Of a DNA stretch of 64,000 nt, positions 10,791 to 25,527 are shown piece by piece. The stretch is from Lentinus brumalis. Taxonomy: Eukaryota; Basidiomycota; Agaricomycetes; Polyporales; Polyporaceae. Every line of letters begins with the position of its first letter. Positions within the stretch are counted from its first letter, which is position 1. Below the pieces are notes generated by a model that saw nothing but the letters and a program-made list of their open reading frames with translations, searched no databases and was not told the origin of the DNA. Location of the stretch: positions 558,001-622,000 of the forward strand of contig MARA01000001.1 of the NCBI GenBank assembly GCA_001792895.1, in the 5' to 3' direction. The translations under genes and the position numbers were made by a program.

Positions 10791-12490
10791 GCCTCCATCT
10801 GGACCATGGCTCAATCATTTGGACGGGATAGAGCAACAATTCAATGTGATGGAAGAGATCAACGCTCTCCAGGAAACACTTCCGGATTTCGCGAAGACCG
10901 ACCCCTGGATCAAAACACCGCGGCCTCATCCGCTCACGACCCGGCTCTCTCGTTTTCGTCCTGGGGTCCCTATCACTGCGTTCAGTTCTACCCCACGCGC
11001 ACAAGTCTTGTATCAGGCGCGTGTAGAAGTTCAATCGAATTCCATGGCTGCCCCGACCGCGATGGCGATGTCCTCCGACGGTTCGGTGCTGGCCATGAGC
11101 GCGGCTGGTGACTACAAATCCGCGGATCCGATCCTGCGCATGATACGCTTTGACCAAGAAGACGAAGACGGACCCAGAGTGCTCCCAGTAAGTAGTGCGT
11201 CAGGATCCTGGTTTGTCGAACGTTGCGCAGGCACTCGAGATGGACAATCAGCGCACCCTGATCCTTCTCGCTGACGACGACCGCATCAAGTCCTTCCGAT
11301 GAGGCCCCAACGCAGACGGCTAGCTTCCGGAATATCTACCCGACGTTCACATCATGAATTCGGAGCGCATCTTCAACAGTCCGCTCGCTGTCCTGCCTGA
11401 GGGCTGGGAAGGGCAAGGTGGCGCTGTGGAACTTGGATGCGCTAGAGACCCACCAAGATAATCTCGGGAAGCTCATCGGCAACGGCGAAGTTGATACAGA
11501 CGACAGCTGGCGGCATGCACACTCCGATGCTATCGAGCGATCGAGCGGAAGCAAGGCGACTGCCATGGTTGCCTTCGCAGACGATCCGGAGTTCCAGCCC
11601 GCGACGTGGCACTGTCACCAGCCAGCGGGGCACTTGCTCTGCGCCGAGCGCATGCGGGACACGGAGGGCTTCTCGTGCATCTCTCTGGACATCGAACATG
11701 GCGACCGCAGGGTGACGCGATACCTCGGACATGGACACGACCCGAGCGCTGGCGACCCCAACGTCTTCTGGATCGCGTGCGCGGACGGGCATGCCCGTAT
11801 GTTCGACGTCCGTCGGCCCTTGCCGGTCCTGACGTTCGACACGGGGAGACAAAGTGATGTTTGTGCGGGCATCATGTGGATTCATCCAGACGGGGTTCCC
11901 AGTATGTCATTCCCCTTTATTCCTCTTCACGCGAGCTGTACTGACACGCGGGCCAAGCTCTGTTTACAGGCGGCGAGCGCACAGCACAAGGTCGGTTGTG
12001 GGACATCCGTGCTCGCGCGTGTCTCTACGAGCTCTCGACGCGGAACAACGCGGTTGAACACATGTTGTGGGACGATCGGAGGATGACCCTGATCGCTGCT
12101 ACTGACCGGGATGGCGCTTACACCATGGGTGGGCTCAGGATCCTTCGGCAGGCGAGAGTCCCGCGATGGACTACGCGCAACGCCGCCAAGGAGGAACGGG
12201 AAGCATACGAGAAGACCAAGGCAATGAGCGCCGCTCAAGGCGCAGGCTCCCCTACGGGTCCCCAGGTGGGCGGCGAGTCGTAAGTGCAAGAGAACGAGGA
12301 GGGCGAGGGCCAAGATGCCCACGACATCGCAATGGAGGAGGAAGACGACGACGAAGAGGACCCGGATGACATCGACGAAGAGCAGTCCCGATATCTGAAG
12401 TGGCCTGCTAACGCTTACCACAACGAGCGGTTCTACGGCTATGTGGACCACGCGAGCCATTCTGCTATCCGTACGCCTGCTGATCTTTCT
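10791..12490 (+). pseudogene. WD40-like protein pseudogene (copy 1 of 3)
   Basis: This is a decayed relative of the intact genes at 25.5-27.9 kb and 53.4-55.6 kb. It begins MPPSGPWLNHLDGIEQQF, but the following alpha-helical exons of the intact copies are missing, so the start is joined almost directly to DPWIKTPRPHPLTTRLSRF. Two codons that encode Trp and Lys in the intact copy are stops here (TGA 11300-11302, TAG 11321-11323). A small deletion near 11400 shifts the frame, after which KGKVALWNLDALETHQDN and later blocks continue to HPDGVPS. The last part (GGERTAQGRLWDIRARACLY) meets another TAA near 12281, although the acidic tail and YLKWPANAYHNERFYGY are still readable beyond it. No functional product is expected. 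Confidence 0.88.
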
Positions 12491-13809
12491 TTTCCCGCTG
12501 CTTGTGTTTTGCTTACCGTAAGGTGTCGTAGCGCAGCATACCATATACTTATAGCCGCGCCAGAAAGACTGTCGAGCTTCCCAGAATGTTCGATAAACAT
12601 TTGAAGGCGTCCAGGGTAATGACATACGTGATGATCTCTTGGCCCATGTCAGTAGCTAGATCGGTGGAAGGTCAACTGCACATCACCTGTCGTATATGTC
12701 TGCCTAACCAGTGTAATGTCGACAGATGGTTAAGCGATTCGATGTCCGTGGTGACCGAGCATCCCCATATCATACTCACCCGAACTGTGTACCAAACAAG
12801 CCGGGCGAATTCGGATGAGACGCTTGAGGCGAGGCCGACTCGAGCTATGTACCCATGCAGGTGGATTGAGGTGGGTCATGACCGTTCACTCCACGGTGCG
12901 ATGTACCGTGCTGCACAAATTACAGTGAAGTAGGGCGGTACAATGACAACGTGAGTTACTCAGAGGTAGCACTCTCCTCCTTGCTAAGGTAGGCCCAGCA
13001 CAGACTCGACAAAGCCGTTACTCTGTGACGCGCCCGTGACTAATCACGTGTGCTCGTCGATAAGTCCATATTATGTAAGCGTTTACGCTGCGGTTCACTG
13101 CCACTCGGGACTACGGGAATGGCATAACACATGAGTATGGTACCTACTGGGGCAGATGTCAAGAGGCTACTAGTACTTATTGAAGTATGGTACGTTCCCA
13201 AGATTTTCGACGGGCACAAGCCTCGTCAAACTGTGCAAGGATATTGTGGGGAGGGTACGGTGCCCAGAGTAAGTATTGCTTGGCAGCCCATAGAGCTCCA
13301 TCACCTGCGAGACCCTTGCGGCATCCATGAACCGCTGCGTACGGTTGAAGAAGCTGCAGTGTCGATGTATTTATGAGCTAATGTGCATGGGGAGGTTGGC
13401 CATAACAAGGACTTACCGAAGAGAGTCTGCGTAGCTGGCATTCTTGCTCGCTCCAGGGCCTGGACTTATCGGCATAATCAACAGCAATTATTATTTCGCA
13501 GAGCGTAAACTTTTTGAATGGCTCCTGGTACGGGCCCTCTCGCAACAATCTGCGACCGATGAAATGTGGGTAAGAGTACTATCTACGATCTATCGGTCGT
13601 CGTTTTTCAGTCCCGGGGACAGGGCCATTCGCATTCAAGTTGTACACTCGCGGCCCAGCCAAAACCGACGAGCGTGACGGGCGCTCATCACGTGACCTTT
13701 GTCGAGTCTGTGCTGGGCCTACCTTACCAGAATCCGGAGGGAAGTAGTACGGAATCAAAGATCTGAACCGACACCATCAGCCCAGAAGGCTTCTTCGTAA
13801 CATAGGTGC
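12491..13809. other. Intergenic, nothing recognised
   Basis: About 1.3 kb between the WD40 pseudogene and the 3' end of the macrodomain gene. Only short open frames without family resemblance are present, and base composition is lower in GC than in the genes. Confidence 0.5.
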
Positions 13810-14849
13810 TTACTCGTATACGGCTTTGTCGGCGTCGCTCCAGACCACAAAGATCGTCCGTTCGAGCTGCCACATCGTGAGTCGAGATACACTCACCCGT
13901 CAACGGTGATTATGCGTACATTGCCGCCGCCTTCGCTGTCTAAGAACTTCCTGACGACGTCGAGTGCGATGTGTGTCGCGTCTTTGACAGGGTGACCGTA
14001 GATCCCGGTGGATATAGAGGGGAAGGCCTACGCAGATGTTGAAGTCAATCAGGCGTAGGCGCGCAGTGCTCGAGCAGACGGACAATGTGTTTCAAGGAGT
14101 TCTTGACAGCGAGCTGGAGGCTCGTCTGATAGCACGACGCGAGCTGCTGTGCCTTCTCCTCCGCCTTGGATGACGAATAGACCGGCCCCACGGTGTGGAT
14201 TATGTGGCGACTGGGGATCGTCAGCACGTATCCCCCAGTGCAGATCATTGCGCGTACGATGGGAGATCATAGCCCTTGGTGATCTTGGCGTCTCCAGTGT
14301 CGCAGCCGTTGAGCGTTCGACCTGGACCCCACCGCGGTCAATGCAGCCTTGTACATCAAAGATGGCAAGTCAAACTCACACTCCTGGAGGAGAGAAGGGC
14401 CGGCGGCAGCGTGAATGGCACCGTCGACTACAAGGTGAATGCACGCGTCTGTTCACGGAAATGAAAGGGTGAGACAAGAATAGCAACTTACCGCCTCCGC
14501 CGCCTAAACACGTCGCGACGGGACGCCGGTGGTCATGTACTCGGAATGGAAAGACATAATGGAGGAGACCCACCGAGAAGACTTCGGTTGGCCGCATTGA
14601 CGATGCTATCAACCTCCAATCTGGTGATGTCGCCTTGACTGGGGCAGCACGCGGTCGCAGGCAACGAAAGAGTAACAACGGCGGGTCAATCAAGCCGCAG
14701 ATGCCGATTCACATCTGTCAGACGCACTACAACGAGACCCGGTCGAGCAGAGCGGGGTTCGGAGCGTGCTTGGCAGCGTCGACGGCCTTGAGCACGCCCG
14801 CCTTGTAAAGCTCGCGGATGGTGGGGATCTTTGCAAGTGCGACGGACAT
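13810..14849 (-). CDS. Macrodomain protein (ADP-ribose binding/hydrolase type)
   Basis: A compact multi-exon macrodomain gene. The start at 14847-14849 gives MSVALAKIPTIRELYKAG, then HAPNPALLDRVSL. The next exon encodes QGDITRLEVDSIVNAANRS (14585-14635), with the NAAN motif that contacts ADP-ribose. Then come GGGG and VDGAIHAAAGP (14395-14430), GCDTGDAKITKGYDLP (about 14270-14320), IIHTVGPVYSSSKAEEKAQQ (about 14150-14215), and AFPSISTGIYGHPVKDATHIA (about 13965-14025), the second ligand loop. The final exon reads TIFVVWSDADKAVYE before TAA (13810-13812). Length and motif order match stand-alone MacroD-like enzymes, which remove ADP-ribose or hydrolyse O-acetyl-ADP-ribose. All key loops are present, so it is probably active. 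It is divergent from the YANK kinase, with 197 bp between the starts. Confidence 0.88.
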
Positions 14850-15046
14850 GGCGGGGAGAGGAAGTGTCAGGAGGGGTTAGCGCGATCTTGGACGAGATAT
14901 TGACGCGGTAGTGGCGGTTGCCTGATCCGGGTAAGGCACAGCCTCTCCCCGGACCGGCGCCTGCAGGGTAGTGCTGGGAATGGTCTGTTTTGTACTTCGA
15001 CGACAAAAGGTTCTCCTCCTCGTCCCCCATCGTCTCCAGAATCCTC
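14850..15046. promoter_or_regulatory. Shared divergent promoter region
   Basis: 197 bp separate the start codons of the macrodomain gene (minus) and the YANK kinase gene (plus). Both promoters must lie here or overlap the neighbouring leader. No clear TATA box was seen. Confidence 0.45.
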
Positions 15047-17195
<2,149 letters not shown>

Positions 17196-18782
17196 CGCTC
17201 GCTATGTCTCCATCCACTGAGCTCGCCGCTCATACCTCACACCTGGCCTTTGCACGTTGACCGACCTTTCGGGTGCTATTCCTTCCTCCCTTGACTCTCA
17301 TGTATGATTTACTGCATTCGTTCGTGCGGACTCTGCTGGATCCGGAACTGTCCCCTTTGCTCTCTTCGTTCGTCGTGGATTCATCTGGACTGCGCATACT
17401 ATCCCTCCTACCTCCCATCTCCCACACCCTCTCATCCCTGGCATCGCTCTCCCATCGCATCGTCATACATCCGGCATCCTCATTCTCGCATGCATACATT
17501 CTTACTTATCACTAACGATTAATTCTGTATCATGGATCACCCTCTCCCATTTCCCATCTCATATCACCTTTGCCCTGAGCTCGGAGGATCGTCGTTCGAG
17601 CTTCGCTTCTTCCATGCTTGCTTTCGCACCCGCGCCGTCCCACGCTAGCTCCGTCGCTCTGCTTGGCTGTCGCGACTCGCTCACATTGACCTTATCGGGC
17701 CTGCTGGTCGTGCTCCTGAATTATGTTATGTTATCACTTAGCTGGTTCTCTTTATTCTTGTTCTCGAGTCGTATGCGCACAGCACGGATCTTCGTCTACT
17801 CTTACTGTACTTTTCTCGCTAATCCTGTTGTATTACAACTGTATCGCACGCGCACCGGCATTGTGTGACATTCCACGGCGACCTCGGGCACGCATCTTTC
17901 TCATCTCTATACATATGTTGTATCACGTCCTGGCCTGTCCTGGCTCGTATGATGTCGGCCGGCGGCAGGACGGAGTTAGAGAGTGCGCGAATACGTTACA
18001 CTATGAATGCATTCCCACCGCGCCCGGACTCGGGCGAGCCGTCCAGCTGCAAAAGGCAGGAGACCAGTGCCACCCGTCGGGTTTTGCGCCAACAACGATA
18101 GGTGCTGACGCTTCTCCCGAGCTCAGGAACAGCGCAGGCACAGGGAAGCTCGACGCTGGAAGTTCAGCACGCCTCGCTGCTCGCACGAGGCGCAGTGGGG
18201 ATGAGAACGGCTCAGTGCTGGAGACAAGACATACCGAACTTGGATGTGTCGAGGACAACAGATGCCAAATCCAGAACCTTGTGGCCAAGCAGCACGAGGC
18301 GGACGCGCCTCGCACACTGGGTGGTGAGAACTTCTCTGAAAGTTCGGTGCGGGCGGAGAGGCAGGTCGCTTGTCGTACAAACTCCGGGGACAAAAGAGTG
18401 CGGTTGCTACGCGAGAGACAGCTCTGCGACACGCGACAGGCCGAGGATCAGGGGACTTGCTAAGGTTAGACGTGGCGTGCGCATACGAGGATACAAGGGC
18501 CCAGAGGAGAGGGTGCGGCGCATTGACGATCCGGCGGAGCAAAGGAGGCTGGTGATTGGGCTCAAGTATACCTCGGGCAGACGGGCCATGTCCCGACTTC
18601 CACCTGACGGGGCAACGACGGGCGTAGCGAGGACCGCTGGACAAAGGCGTGCATGTTCTTGACTCTTAGCCTTCGACATTGCATGACGACCAGCGTCACC
18701 CGTGTGTATAGAAGGTCTGAAGAAAACAAGAACAGAGCAGAAGTACAAGTCCGTGTGGTAGTGCGAAGAGACGGGAACGTCG
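17196..18782. other. Intergenic between two convergent genes, nothing recognised
   Basis: About 1.6 kb between the YANK kinase and the YVC1-like channel, both ending here. 17300-17900 is pyrimidine-rich on the plus strand. 17950-18650 is GC-rich and has overlapping open frames on both strands, but none resembles a known protein. It may hold long 3' UTRs or an undetected RNA. Confidence 0.45.
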
Positions 18783-21700
18783 TCACAGAGATTCATGGCG
18801 TATCATCGAGGGTGGTCCGGTGTCGTTCCTCATGCCCCGCGTCAGCATCAGCAGCAAGTTCTCTATCCTCGCTTGTCGATCCTGTGAATCCCGGTGGTCG
18901 TCGGTTACTGTCAGTAAAACATACCCCCGACACGCTTTTCCCAGGTCGTCACGCACCTGAAGCTCCTTCATCTCGTCCTTGAGCCGGTTCACCGGCATCC
19001 TCTTCACCTCGTCCACCAGCGCCTCCACGCGCTTCACGCTCGCCTCCATCCCGACCATCGAGACGGCCCGCTCCCGCCTCGCACCAAACAGCGCCCCAAG
19101 CGGACTCCGCGGGCCGATCGTCGGCACCTCAGTCGAGCTCGAAGGGACGATAGAGGGCAAAGCTGCGTTCCGTGGGCGCGGAGAGCCCGAGGGCGAGCCC
19201 AGCCGCGGGGAGACGGCGCTCCTCGTCCGGGTCCTCTCCGTCTTCCGCGGGGAGAGCGAGAGACTCGTCGTGCGTCTTATGTTCTCTGGAGGTGTCGTCG
19301 CTCCCGAGGGGCGAAGAGGAGAGGGCTGGCGATGTCTCAGTGATTCGTGCGACCTCGATCCCTGGATGCCACTTGGCGCTGCTGAGGCGGACGACGGGAC
19401 GTCCATGGGCGGCCACTCTTCACCCTCGCCGTCGGCGTCGGACTCGTCGAAGAGCCCGAGCTCGCCGTGTAGGTCGATGTCGAAGATTGCCTCGTGCACG
19501 TCCATGGAGCTCGAGCCGAGCAGGTCGAGGATGGGCATGTGCTTGACGCTGCGGGAGAGGCTCGCGTAGAACTTATGTGCGCGCTTGCTGCTCGCTTCGC
19601 GCCATCTCTGGCCATGGGTCAGGTAGCGTTCGTAGATGGCGATGATGATGAGTTGCGGGAACGACTATGATCAAGCTCTGCGTCAGAAAATTGTGGAGCA
19701 GGCCGGCTGGAGAGAACGCACCGTGACTTTGATGAGGAAGACGTTGGTTGAGTGCAACGCCCGAGGTGACAGGACGAAGCTGAGAGGCCATAGGATCACA
19801 AACGCGAAGAGGTTGAACGGTGGCTGGTAACTGAAGAGCGAGTCCTTGACTCTGGATGGGCATATCAGACCGTGTTGCTTTCCTAGCAAAATAATTTTAC
19901 CCTTCGATGGTTGTGATCGCGTACTGGAAGAGATACTCTTGCTTTGCGTTCTGCGGGCGGGTCAAGGCATTGCAAGTCATATTCGGAGCGAAGTGCGTAC
20001 CGCGTCGATCCGTGCAAACGTGTTTGACAGGATAGAAATGAGTACTGCGAAAATTGGGGGTCATCAAAACGCACTACCATGTCATGACGGGTGAAAAACC
20101 ATACTCGTAAGCAGTAGCGTGTTAGACAGCGCCGCAAAGGCCGTCATTAGTACCGGCCCGAAGATGGGATGGAAACTCTCTGCCTGCGCGAAACTCAAGT
20201 ATGTGTTACCGAACCAAATTTGCACCATGAGCCACGCAATGCTCTTCACAGACCACCTGCCTGTGTCGGCGGCTGTGGGAGGATTAGCTCCAGAATGACC
20301 ATGGGGTGGACGAGTACATACCGAGACTGTGCAGGGTGAATAGCAGGCCGGAGAAGCATATCGCGGCGATCCCGATGAAGAAGAGGAACTCCGCCATCAT
20401 GGCACGCAGGGCGCTGTGCGATCGTGGTTAAGTGCGGCCACCGCGAATTATCACGAGGAACACCTACAGCACGACGACGTTGTTGGAGACTGCGAAGAAG
20501 GCGAGGCTGTCGAGACGTATCAATTTGTGCAGCTTCCACTGCGCTCCTGTGCACGATCGTGCTCACCGCGGGAACAAGATACAAGCCCCACATGCGAGCA
20601 CGTCGAATGCGAATTCGCACGTATCCGCTGAGACACTGTCAGACCAGAGTCGAGATGCTTCAAGATACAGAGCCTACCATCCCCTGTATGTAGACCGCTG
20701 ATCCGAAAGCCGAGGTACACCAGGAAGATCACGACGAACGACGTGTCGAAGACGTTCCAAAGCTGCATAGATTGCGTTGAGTAGGTGCCACAGAAGATCT
20801 TCCATGAAACCAGGCCTTCTCACATTAGCGAAGTAGACTGCGTGGTCGCGATGTCAGCCGCACGATCACGATGCTGCCCGGCGCGATACTCACTTGTGTA
20901 GCCATGCTCCTTGGAGGCCGTATATTCCTCGAGTGCGAACGCCGTGGCGAAGATGATGAAGACCTTCTCGAACCCGTTCATAGCATTCGGGTCCTTCGCT
21001 GCTGACGGTCAGTTTAAGGCGCACGGTGCTAGGGCGCACAGAAGTCACTCACTGTACAGGCACAACAGGAAGATCGTGAGCAGCACCGCAAAGTTCAGGA
21101 ACTCCAAGATTGCGCCATAACGCGGGACCCGCAGCCTGTAGTGGTCGAGGAACGGCGCTTTGCTCACGTTGTATACTTCGATGCTCCGCGGCTTGTAGTT
21201 GTCGGCCAGCACCGAGCGGTTGGAAGTCATGGAGAAGACCATGCGGCCCGTGTATATGTCGTTCACGACTGTCTGAACGAGCGGCGATGCAAGAAATGCC
21301 TTCGATTCGGTGGCAATGGCCATCTACGGTACCGTACAAGACAGAATTAGAGGAGTAGCGGACGTACGTGAGGGATGTACGGACTTCGAGTGCGCACTGC
21401 GGGTCGTATGTCCCGTCCTCCCCGACCATGTTCCGGACATCGTTGATGACTTGTTCAGGAGCTCCAGCGAGGGGGTTCCAGCTGGCGGTCAAAACGGTCG
21501 CTACTCGCAGAGGGCTGGAAGCGAAGGTGCCAAGGAGCTTCATGGCCATGATCTCGCACACCGCAGCACGAGAGAGGAGTACGCCGGAGTATGCGAGGTT
21601 TTCCTCCGCCTCTGAAAGGAAGTGGGAGCGCACTACGAAACAGGCGTAGACCACTGCGAGGTTGTCCAGCTTGGCATACTTGAAGACTAACGGCCGTATG

Positions 21701-22035
21701 ATAGCAAAGTTGATGTCCGAAGCAGTCAATTGTCTTTAAGACCGGTCAGTGGACGCAGGTGTGGGGAGGGGACGCAGTTGACCTACTCCCATGTCAGTGC
21801 GCTGTCTGGGAGACCAGTAAGCAAAGCCCACCATTGCCCTGCGCAGTTGCCACATACCTATGTCCCTCTACGCACAGTCCGATGTTGACTATCAGTCCCA
21901 TATTTTGAGCGCGACAGCACTCACGACGACGTCCTTCTTCAAGCTCGGGATCAGCGGGAAGACCTTGATTGAAGCCAGGTTCTCCGGAGCTGAAGCAAGC
22001 AGCCGAGTCTCTTCATCTACGACATCGTGGGCCAT
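18783..22035 (-). CDS. YVC1: YVC1-like TRP-type calcium channel (TRPY)
   Basis: A vacuolar TRPY cation channel, which releases Ca2+ from the vacuole. The first in-frame ATG (22033-22035) gives MAHDVVDEETRLLASAPENL. The N-terminal cytosolic domain includes ASDINFAIIRPLVFKYAKLDN (about 21660-21725). Membrane segments follow: PRYGAILEFLNFAVLLTIFL (about 21065-21125), FEKVFIIFATAFALEEYTASK (about 20920-20980), WNVFDTSFVVIFLVYLGFR (about 20700-20760) and MMAEFLFFIGIAAICFSGLL (about 20345-20405). The pore region is MVQIWFGNTYLSFAQAESFH (about 20170-20230), then SNTLLLT and SILSNTFARIDA. KDSLFSYQPPFNLFAFVILW follows, then a Ser/Pro-rich tail with an acidic patch, ending at TGA 18783-18785. Many short introns. 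The exact start is less certain because a small upstream exon is possible. Confidence 0.9.
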
Positions 22036-23091
22036 GCGTGTAGCGTCGTCGGACACCTTCCAGCGTAGACGTCGACGAGGACGAGGAGGAGAGGAGGTTG
22101 ATATTCTGGTAGCGAGCACAGCCGCCGAGGTTCATGATCTGGCGCTCGAAGTACCATGACCACGTGGCCAATGGCAAGTCCCGAGCCCAACGAGAAGCGC
22201 CTAAAAGTCTAAAACCTCCTCCACGTCCCTACCGAGTCCCTACGCTCTCCGTCTCTCGTAACGCACTCACAGAACTGACCACCATTTTTATGCGAAGAGG
22301 TTTACTGCTATCCTATCATTTGCATCTACCGCGCCATCGGGACTCTTTCTTGCCGGAATGATGAGCCTTCTCGCTCATCCGCTGAAGGTCTTCAGAGGAC
22401 TGTGAGATTGTGTTTTGAGGTTAGGTATGGGACAAGTAAGTACCTCGGACATACTGCTTCACGCTTCACATGATACATCAGGCCTCAGGTCTTTAGGCTT
22501 GCCTTACCAAGTTACTGACACTGTCAGAAGCTCACATGCATGCATCATGCATCCCGGCCGCGACATTTCGTTCCGTTTATTATGTTCATCCGCATTTCAA
22601 CTGCGCTTTGCAAGCTGCAACTTCTGATGCGAACACGCTTCTGGTAGTCATTCACCCGTGACGGTGCGCGCTTCAGACATCCCCAACCCAGAAATATCCG
22701 AAGCTGCTCCGGTTCATAACGTCACGGTTCACAACGTCGCTGCCCGCCGGCCCGCCAAACTCCAGTGCAGGGAACCCACGAATCCTCAGACGACGGGTCA
22801 GCCCTTGGCCTCATGACCATACCTCCTGCCACTTCCTAGACTCTCGCCCTGGCTCACGGCACTCTCCCGAGCATTCCCCGTGGGATCTGGACACTATCAA
22901 CGTGATGAAAGACTGCACGCGAACGCCAGCACGCATTTCACTCGACAATCGACACACTATATAAGGTCGTCAGCGTCGACTCGTACATTGGCGTTTGAGG
23001 TCTTGCTTGAACATCTGGGTCCCCCTTTCCTGCGACCTGTGACTGCACATCTTACTCGGACGTCCGGTTTTGCGAGAAGCGGTTGTTCAAT
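22036..23091. other. Divergent intergenic region, two promoters
   Basis: About 1.06 kb between the starts of the channel and the sugar transporter. No open frame with family resemblance. A TATA box for the transporter is at 22958. Confidence 0.5.
22958..22965 (+). promoter_or_regulatory. TATA box (TATATAAG) of the sugar transporter
   Basis: TATATAAG lies about 130 bp upstream of ATG 23092, a usual distance in basidiomycete genes. Confidence 0.6.
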
Positions 23092-25149
23092 ATGGGTGTT
23101 GTGTACAATGTCTTCCTTGCCACCTTCTGCGCAATAGGTGCGGCGAGTTCTAATACGTCCGTGATGTTCTGGAAGATGCTGAGCTTGTATGTTTCCTTCC
23201 AATTGTCAGGATCCTTCTTGTTTGGGTAAGCAGGGGTGCTCATTGCTGCCGCCACCGCTGAGCGCATTTTCCCGCCGGATTCGGCAGATACGACAGGTGA
23301 GTTCCTCCCCTTCACTAGGATTACGACACTTCTCACCACTTCGTATCTTCAGTGGTATCATCGCATCTATCATCACGTTTGATTCCTTCAAGTCATTCAT
23401 CAGCAACCCCGGGAGCTATGACAGCCTCTCAGGAGCTGTTGTATCGACATTCACCGGCGGATGCTTCCTTGGCGCTGCTCTTGCTGGATGGTAAGGCTCT
23501 GCGGCAGCATATACAGCGCAATCGCTGATCGCAAGTGCAGGACGAACGACAAGTTGGGACGTATTCGGACGGTGCAGGTATGTCGGCGTGACGCTCGTTC
23601 AGAACTGCACGCTCATAGATGCCTGGCAGATCGGGGCGGTGTTGGCTTTGTGGGGATGTGCGATGCAATCCGGGGCAAACAACTTTGCTTGCATGCTAGT
23701 AGGTCGTATTGTTGCCGGGTTCGCTATAGGGTACGTCCTCCATCCGGTCGTAACGTAGTTTCGCGGTCAGTAATCCTTGTTACAGGGTACTCTCAATGAC
23801 TGTGCCTCTGTATAACGTATGTCTCAAAGTGTTCACCCGTGGCCCCTCTTGACCTATCGCTGACAATGAGACTCCAGACGGAGACTGCTCCACCGAAGCA
23901 TCGCGGCTTTATGGTCGGTCTAGCGCAGCAAATGATTGGTATCGGATTCATCGTCGCCAACTGGGTCGGATACGGCTGCCAGTACCTCAAGGGAAACGCA
24001 CAGTGGAGACTTCCGCTCGGCCTCCAGCTCGCGCCCGCCCTCTTGCTCCTCGTCGGAAGTCCGTTCATGCCCCAGTCTCCCCGATGGCTCATCGAACACG
24101 GTCGTGACGAGGAAGCGCTCGCGGTCGTCCGCAAACTACATGGGGCCAGTACCGACGCACAGAGAGCAGCCGACCAGGAGTTTGTCGAGATGCAGACGAC
24201 AATCAAGGCAGAGCTGCTCGTGCGCTCGCGCTCATTATCGGACCTCTGGGCCACTCGCGGCATGCTCAGGCGCACGCTTGTCGCGGTCGGTGTGCAGGTG
24301 TTTGGGCAGTTCTCTGGGATCAACGTCATCAACTACTTTGGGCCGTCGATGTACAAGGCCCTGGGTCTCAGCGCGGGCCAGTCGCTGCTCGTTCAGGGCA
24401 TCTATGGCGCAGTCGGGCCTATCACGAACTTCTTGTACGTCCCTTCGTATCCCTGCGATATGCGATCACGTTCCGAGACACCCGTTGTAGCTTCATCACC
24501 CTCATCCTCGACACGGTCGGACGGAAGAAGCCACTTATGTTCGGTGCTGGAAGCTTCGTCGTGACCTACTCCATCTTGACCGCCATTGTGGCGTCATTTC
24601 CACCCGACGAGTCTGGGAACCACGCTGCACAGAGAGCCGGCATCGCCATGATCTTCCTCACGAGCATCTTCTTCTCAGTCAGCTTCGGCCCGGTTAGCTG
24701 GGTTCTCGCGTCTGAGGTGAGCGTCGCCCCTTGTGCTCCGTCGAGCTAAACGACCATCGCTGACCGGCTCATCCGCAGGTCTTCCCAACGAGAACTCGCT
24801 CCATCGGCACCAGTGTCGCCACCTGCGCGAACTGGGCATTCAACGTGCTCTTCTCGCAAGTGTCGAACATCGCAATCAACAACATCTCCTGGCGCTACTA
24901 CCTCGTCTTCATCTGCCTGAATTTTGTCGACTTCATCATCATAGGCCTCTTTTTCCCTGAGACCAAAGGTACGACAGATTACCTCGGCGCACTCAGCTTC
25001 ATCAACTGATGACGGACCCGCATGTAGGCAGAACACTTGAGGAGATGGCGGAGATCTTTGGAGACGAGGTCGATGCGCACGACGTCCTCGAGTCCAGTCA
25101 CGTTCACGACAAGTTGGACCACGACAAACTCGAGGACAAGTCCACGTAG
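23092..25149 (+). CDS. MFS sugar transporter with three tiny 5' exons
   Basis: A 12-helix sugar/H+ symporter of the major facilitator superfamily, expected in the plasma membrane. Its 5' exons are very small: exon 1 23092-23137 (46 nt), exon 2 23210-23225 (16 nt), exon 3 23288-23296 (9 nt, ATACGACAG), exon 4 from 23352. Joined, they give AIGSFLFGYDSGIIASI, the conserved end of helix 1, so the splice model is well supported. Later motifs: DKLGRIRTVQ-IGAVLALWGC, GRIVAGFAIG, ETAPPKHRGFMVGLAQQMIG, PQSPRWLIEHGRDEEAL, QFSGINVINYFGPSMY, DTVGRKKPLMFG and FFPETK-GRTLEEMAEIFG. These are the sugar-porter signatures. The hydrophilic tail ends at TAG 25147-25149. Substrate cannot be told; glucose, pentose or quinate are all possible. 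Confidence 0.93.
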
Positions 25150-25527
25150 TGGAGCGGTAGCGTTACACTATGGCGTGGGTCGGGCCGTCATTGAGGGGAC
25201 GGGGTGTCTTGTACCATATCGGTTAGGGACTAGTACTCATCTTCTCTACTCCTAATTCGGCGTCGAATGCAGCCAACGCTCCAGCGTCGGGAGAGCCATC
25301 GTCATGCTGGAGAGTAAGGGGGCACCCATACTAGTACATGACCACGCGCGCCAGTATGCGGATGCAGCGCAGACCTATGCATATTGCTGCGAGCCGCGGT
25401 ATTCTCACTCACATCGTCGGACAGTGGAGAACATGCTTCTACGAGTGATGACTGGGGCTTGTCTAGATCTGCATAATGTACAGACGTAGATGAGCTATAG
25501 ATGGGGCATTGAGGATCTCTGTATCGG
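25150..25527. other. Short convergent intergenic spacer
   Basis: 378 bp between the stops of the sugar transporter (plus) and the WD40-like gene (minus). Nothing recognised. Confidence 0.5.

Noticed and set aside
17723..18662. Overlapping open frames of 140-250 codons on both strands
   Set aside because: No family motif in any frame and equal openness on both strands, typical of GC-rich spacer.
23577..23628. Coding reading through VGVTLVQNCTLIDAWQ in the sugar transporter
   Set aside because: A 52-nt GT-AG intron here gives the expected RTVQ-IGAVLALWGC, matching the transporter family better.
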